Under the pieces are notes generated by a model. That model saw nothing but the letters and a program-made list of their open reading frames with translations. It was not told the DNA's origin and ran no database searches. From contig DVMO01000006.1 of NCBI GenBank assembly GCA_018714945.1, forward strand, positions 1 to 64,000: a stretch of DNA of 64,000 bases, written 5' to 3'. Each line of letters starts with the position of its first letter. Position 1 is the stretch's first letter. The stretch comes from Fimisoma avicola. Its GTDB lineage: Bacteria > Bacillota > Clostridia > Peptostreptococcales > Anaerovoracaceae. Below are positions 61,386 to 64,000 of this stretch, in pieces. A program made the position numbers and the translations under genes.

Positions 61386-62099
61386 ATGAAAAAGGTAGCT
61401 GTAGTTACTGGAGCCGGAACGGGTATAGGCCGGGAAATCGCCCTGGAGCTTGCCAGGAACGGGTACATGGTCTATGCCAACGGCAGGAGCGCCGAAAAAC
61501 TCAAGGAAACTCTGGAAGAGGGCAAAGACCTTGATATCAGGCCTCTGATCTTTGATGTGAGGGATGTCAGGGCTGTTGAAGCCGGATTGTCTGAACTGGA
61601 CAGGATAGACTGTCTGGTAAACAACGCCGGACGGAGCATCAGAAAGAAGAAGATAGAGGATATTACAGAAGACGATTGGGATCCTATCATGGAGACCAAC
61701 GCCAGAGGATATTTCTTCGTGATGAAATACGCCCTTAAAAAAATGGACAGGGGCGCATGCATCATAAACATGTCATCAGGCGCAGCCAAGACCGGAGGTG
61801 ATTTTGTATCTATCCCATATTCAACCTCCAAAGGCGCCATCAATTCTCTGACCATAAGCATGGCAAGAGAGCTTGCGCCAGAGGGCATAAGGGTAAACGC
61901 CGTATCACCGGGATTTGTTGATACAGCTATGCTTGAACTTAACGGAAAGCCAAAAGACTATTATAAAGATGTGATACCGCTGGGAAGATTGGGGTGCGCC
62001 GGCGATATCGCAAACATGGTATTGTTCCTGGCCTCTGACAAAGCAGATTTCATTACGGGCCAGATCATCGAAGTCAATGGGGGAGACATAATGGGATAG
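61386..62099 (+). CDS. short-chain dehydrogenase/reductase
   Basis: 237 aa classical SDR: VVTGAGTGIGREIALEL (NAD(P) loop), LVNNAGRS, the Ser in NMSSGAA, and PYSTSKGAINS (YxxxK). The C-terminal VSPGFVDTAM and FITGQIIEVNGGD are typical of FabG-like members. AAAGGAGGTAATC precedes ATG 61386. First gene of a sigma-54 operon; the oxidised or reduced substrate is unknown. Confidence 0.92.
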   Translation: MKKVAVVTGAGTGIGREIALELARNGYMVYANGRSAEKLKETLEEGKDLDIRPLIFDVRDVRAVEAGLSELDRIDCLVNNAGRSIRKKKIEDITEDDWDPIMETNARGYFFVMKYALKKMDRGACIINMSSGAAKTGGDFVSIPYSTSKGAINSLTISMARELAPEGIRVNAVSPGFVDTAMLELNGKPKDYYKDVIPLGRLGCAGDIANMVLFLASDKADFITGQIIEVNGGDIMG

Positions 62100-62189
62100 A
62101 GGAGAAAATAGGATAAACAGGACAAAAAGGACGGAGGTCCCGTTTATCCCAAAACCGTTATCACTCGCATAAAGTTCAAGGAGGAAAAA

Positions 62190-63635
62190 ATGAACGAAAA
62201 AAAAGAAAGACAGCCTAAGATGACTTTTGGAAGAGCCCTGGCCTGTATCATAGGTCTTGTCATTGTCCTTTGCCTGGGATTTGCTGTTATTGGGTTTGAT
62301 ACTAAAGTCACATTTCTTTTGGCATCCATAGTAGTGGGTATTTTCCTTGTTGCCTACGGATTCAAACTGGATCAGGTAATGACATGGTATGCTGACGGCG
62401 GCAGGAGCTCTGTGGACCTGATACTTATCCTGATGAGCGTAGGAACGGTAATAGGAACATGGATGGCTTCCGGAGCCGTGCCGACCATCGTATATTACGG
62501 ACTGAAGATGCTGACACCGACATCATTTATGATAATCGGCTTCCTGCTCTGCTGTATAGTTTCGTTTTTCATAGGAAGCTCTTATTCGACCCTGGCAACT
62601 CTGGGCGTGGCCTTTATAGGTATAGGCACGGGCCTTGGTATGAACCTTGGCCTGGTAGGCGGAATGGTACTGTCCGGAGCCATGTTCGGAGACAAGATGT
62701 CGCCGTTCTCTGATACCACTAACCTGGCTCCGGCTGTCTCAGGGACAACGGTATACCGTCATATCAATTCAATGATATATACTGTAACTCCTACCATGAT
62801 AATAACCTTTGTCCTTTATGTAATACTCAGCAGGAATTTTGACACTCATGATGCCGAAATGACCCTGGTAGACCAGATGCTGGACGGACTTGACGACACA
62901 TTTAATATTACTCCGGTATTGCTGGTTGTCCCGGCATTCGTGCTGGTACTGGCTTTCCTCAAGGTCCATCCTGTGGTAGCGCTGCTTGGAAGTTCATTCC
63001 TGGCCATAATCATGGGACTCATCACGCAGGGAAATCATATCGATCCTATCCATCTGATAGATTCAATGGGAATAGGTTTTTCGGCAGAAACAGGTGTGCC
63101 TGAACTGGATTCTCTCCTCAACAGAGGCGGTATCGTATCCATGATGGAAGTAATAGCATGGACCATACTGACGCTGGGCATGGGCAACTGTCTAAAGGAA
63201 GCCGGAATTCTGGACGCTTTCCTGGACAAATTGCTGGTTCTCATCAAAAAGCCAAAACATCTTGTTATCGCCACCCTGCTCTTCTCTCTGGTGACCGCAT
63301 GCCTGACAGCGTCCCAGTACCTTGCTATCATGCTGCCGGGATTGATCCTCAGAGACCAGTACACCAAGTTTAAACTTGATAAGAGAGTCCTCTCCAGGAC
63401 GCTGGAAGACGGAGGTACCATGTTCTCCTTCCTGATCCCATGGGATACAGCAGGTATTTATACTGCGTCTGTCCTTGGGGTAGCGACGCTGACATACGCG
63501 CCGTACGCTTTCCTGCTCTGGATAAATCCGATCATAGCGGCAATATACGCGCTTACAGGTCTCTTCCAGTTCAAAGATGAAAGCGCGGATAAAGATAAAA
63601 AATCAGAAGAAAAAAATGAAAAGGAGGAAGCATGA
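62190..63635 (+). CDS. nhaC: NhaC-family Na+/H+ antiporter-like carrier
   Basis: 481 aa, about twelve helices. Characteristic stretches: GTVIGTWMASGAVPTIVYYG, CCIVSFFIGSSYSTLATLGVAFIGIG, GAMFGDKMSPFSDTTNLAPA and LIPWDTAGIYTASVLGVAT. NhaC relatives may also exchange organic substrates (malate/lactate, arginine/ornithine types). Its placement inside a catabolic-looking operon makes substrate transport as likely as pH control. CAAGGAGGAAAAA precedes the ATG. Confidence 0.88.
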   Translation: MNEKKERQPKMTFGRALACIIGLVIVLCLGFAVIGFDTKVTFLLASIVVGIFLVAYGFKLDQVMTWYADGGRSSVDLILILMSVGTVIGTWMASGAVPTIVYYGLKMLTPTSFMIIGFLLCCIVSFFIGSSYSTLATLGVAFIGIGTGLGMNLGLVGGMVLSGAMFGDKMSPFSDTTNLAPAVSGTTVYRHINSMIYTVTPTMIITFVLYVILSRNFDTHDAEMTLVDQMLDGLDDTFNITPVLLVVPAFVLVLAFLKVHPVVALLGSSFLAIIMGLITQGNHIDPIHLIDSMGIGFSAETGVPELDSLLNRGGIVSMMEVIAWTILTLGMGNCLKEAGILDAFLDKLLVLIKKPKHLVIATLLFSLVTACLTASQYLAIMLPGLILRDQYTKFKLDKRVLSRTLEDGGTMFSFLIPWDTAGIYTASVLGVATLTYAPYAFLLWINPIIAAIYALTGLFQFKDESADKDKKSEEKNEKEEA

Positions 63636-64000
63636 TGCAAAAGATAGGAAAGGTGAACCTGCCTGAAGGCAAAACGATAGCTCTTAATCTGGGGTTTGAC
63701 TTCGATTCATCTTCAGTATGGATGGAATCATTCGGAAAGATGTCTCCTGTATATACCTCAAGGGGAGAATACGGCGCGGAAGTAGGCGTTCCAAGGATCC
63801 TCAACCTTCTGGATAAATGTAAGATCAGAGCGACATTCTTCGTACCGGGTCACACCATAGATACATATCCGGAAGTATGCAAAGAAATCCTTGCAAGAGG
63901 ACATGAAATATCACATCATGGTTATGTTCACGAAGATCCTACGGATATGCAGCTTGAGGAAGAAGAAGCGGTATTTGTAAAAGGCCTTGAGGCTCTTGAC
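63632..64000 (+). CDS. polysaccharide-deacetylase-fold hydrolase, partial at window end
   Basis: First 123 codons only. NodB-type motifs: LGFDFDSSSVWMES (first Asp; Asp-rich), RATFFVPGHTID, and HEISHHGYVHEDP (metal-binding His pair). The long insertion with GEYGAEVGVPRIL resembles the PuuE/HP0310-like branch acting on amides or ureides rather than classic chitin deacetylases. It overlaps the NhaC stop (ATGA); ATG 63635 is the alternative start. Confidence 0.85.
   Translation, partial: MMQKIGKVNLPEGKTIALNLGFDFDSSSVWMESFGKMSPVYTSRGEYGAEVGVPRILNLLDKCKIRATFFVPGHTIDTYPEVCKEILARGHEISHHGYVHEDPTDMQLEEEEAVFVKGLEALD

Overview
The window comes from an anaerobic, amino-acid-fermenting Firmicute of the clostridial type. 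This is inferred from a nearly complete lysine-to-butyrate fermentation cluster with its own sigma-54 regulation, a superoxide reductase (desulfoferrodoxin), anaerobic ThiH-type thiamine synthesis, a TM1266-type [FeFe]-hydrogenase regulator, an EFR1-type ferredoxin, strong AGGAGG ribosome binding sites and AGA/AGG-rich arginine codons. No rRNA, tRNA, insertion sequence, prophage or CRISPR array was seen.

Layout. 1-360: 96-bp tandem repeats upstream of a sirtuin operon (sirtuin, surE, cysteine hydrolase, DUF2156; 361-3360). 3.4-9.1 kb: thiolase, a DMT exporter, an ECF sigma/anti-sigma pair followed by a flavodoxin-ferredoxin protein, and a VanY-like lipoprotein on the minus strand. 9.3-16.4 kb: an AEC transporter with atypical codon use, glnS, an AIM24-like protein, an A24 peptidase, yhbY, truA, a dCMP deaminase and a TagO/WecA-type transferase. 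16.5-22.4 kb: hydrogenase-system regulator, lipoprotein binding protein, fused ABC permease-ATPase, a translational GTPase fused to a YacP/Rae1-type nuclease, and desulfoferrodoxin. 22.6-32.4 kb: an unknown protein, PhzF (minus), a P-type-ATPase-like pseudoenzyme, a J-like membrane protein, mtnA, a DMT transporter, scpAB, a D-Ala-D-Ala carboxypeptidase and a cysteine-rich PyrK-like protein. 32.5-40.6 kb (minus): a ten-gene thiamine operon under a TPP riboswitch. 40.8-43.5 kb: lipoprotein, flavoprotein, RluB/RsuA-type pseudouridine synthase, then about 600 bp with no gene but with inverted repeats.

44.1-59.1 kb is the lysine fermentation block: kal (minus) diverges from an enhancer-binding regulator whose sensor is a remodelled 3,5-diaminohexanoate dehydrogenase. 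Then follow kdd1, kdd2, kamA, kamB, kamC, kamD, kamE, two acetoacetate CoA-transferase subunits and a YfcC-family carrier. Near-perfect -24/-12 promoters precede kal and kdd1. Matching GAACC-N6-GGTTC palindromes lie upstream of both, and the two upstream of kdd1 are 31 bp apart. The enzymes take lysine through beta-lysine, 3,5-diaminohexanoate and 3-keto-5-aminohexanoate towards crotonyl-CoA and acetoacetate. The cleavage enzyme Kce is not in the window.

59.1-64 kb: a second sigma-54 activator (minus), apparently broken by two one-base deletions, diverges from a sigma-54-promoted operon of an SDR oxidoreductase, an NhaC antiporter and a deacetylase-fold protein cut by the window end.

The strongest leads are the enzyme-derived sensor regulator with its operators, the GTPase-nuclease fusion, the dead P-type ATPase, the kinase-free thiamine route (HAD plus ThiN), and the second sigma-54 operon of unknown substrate.
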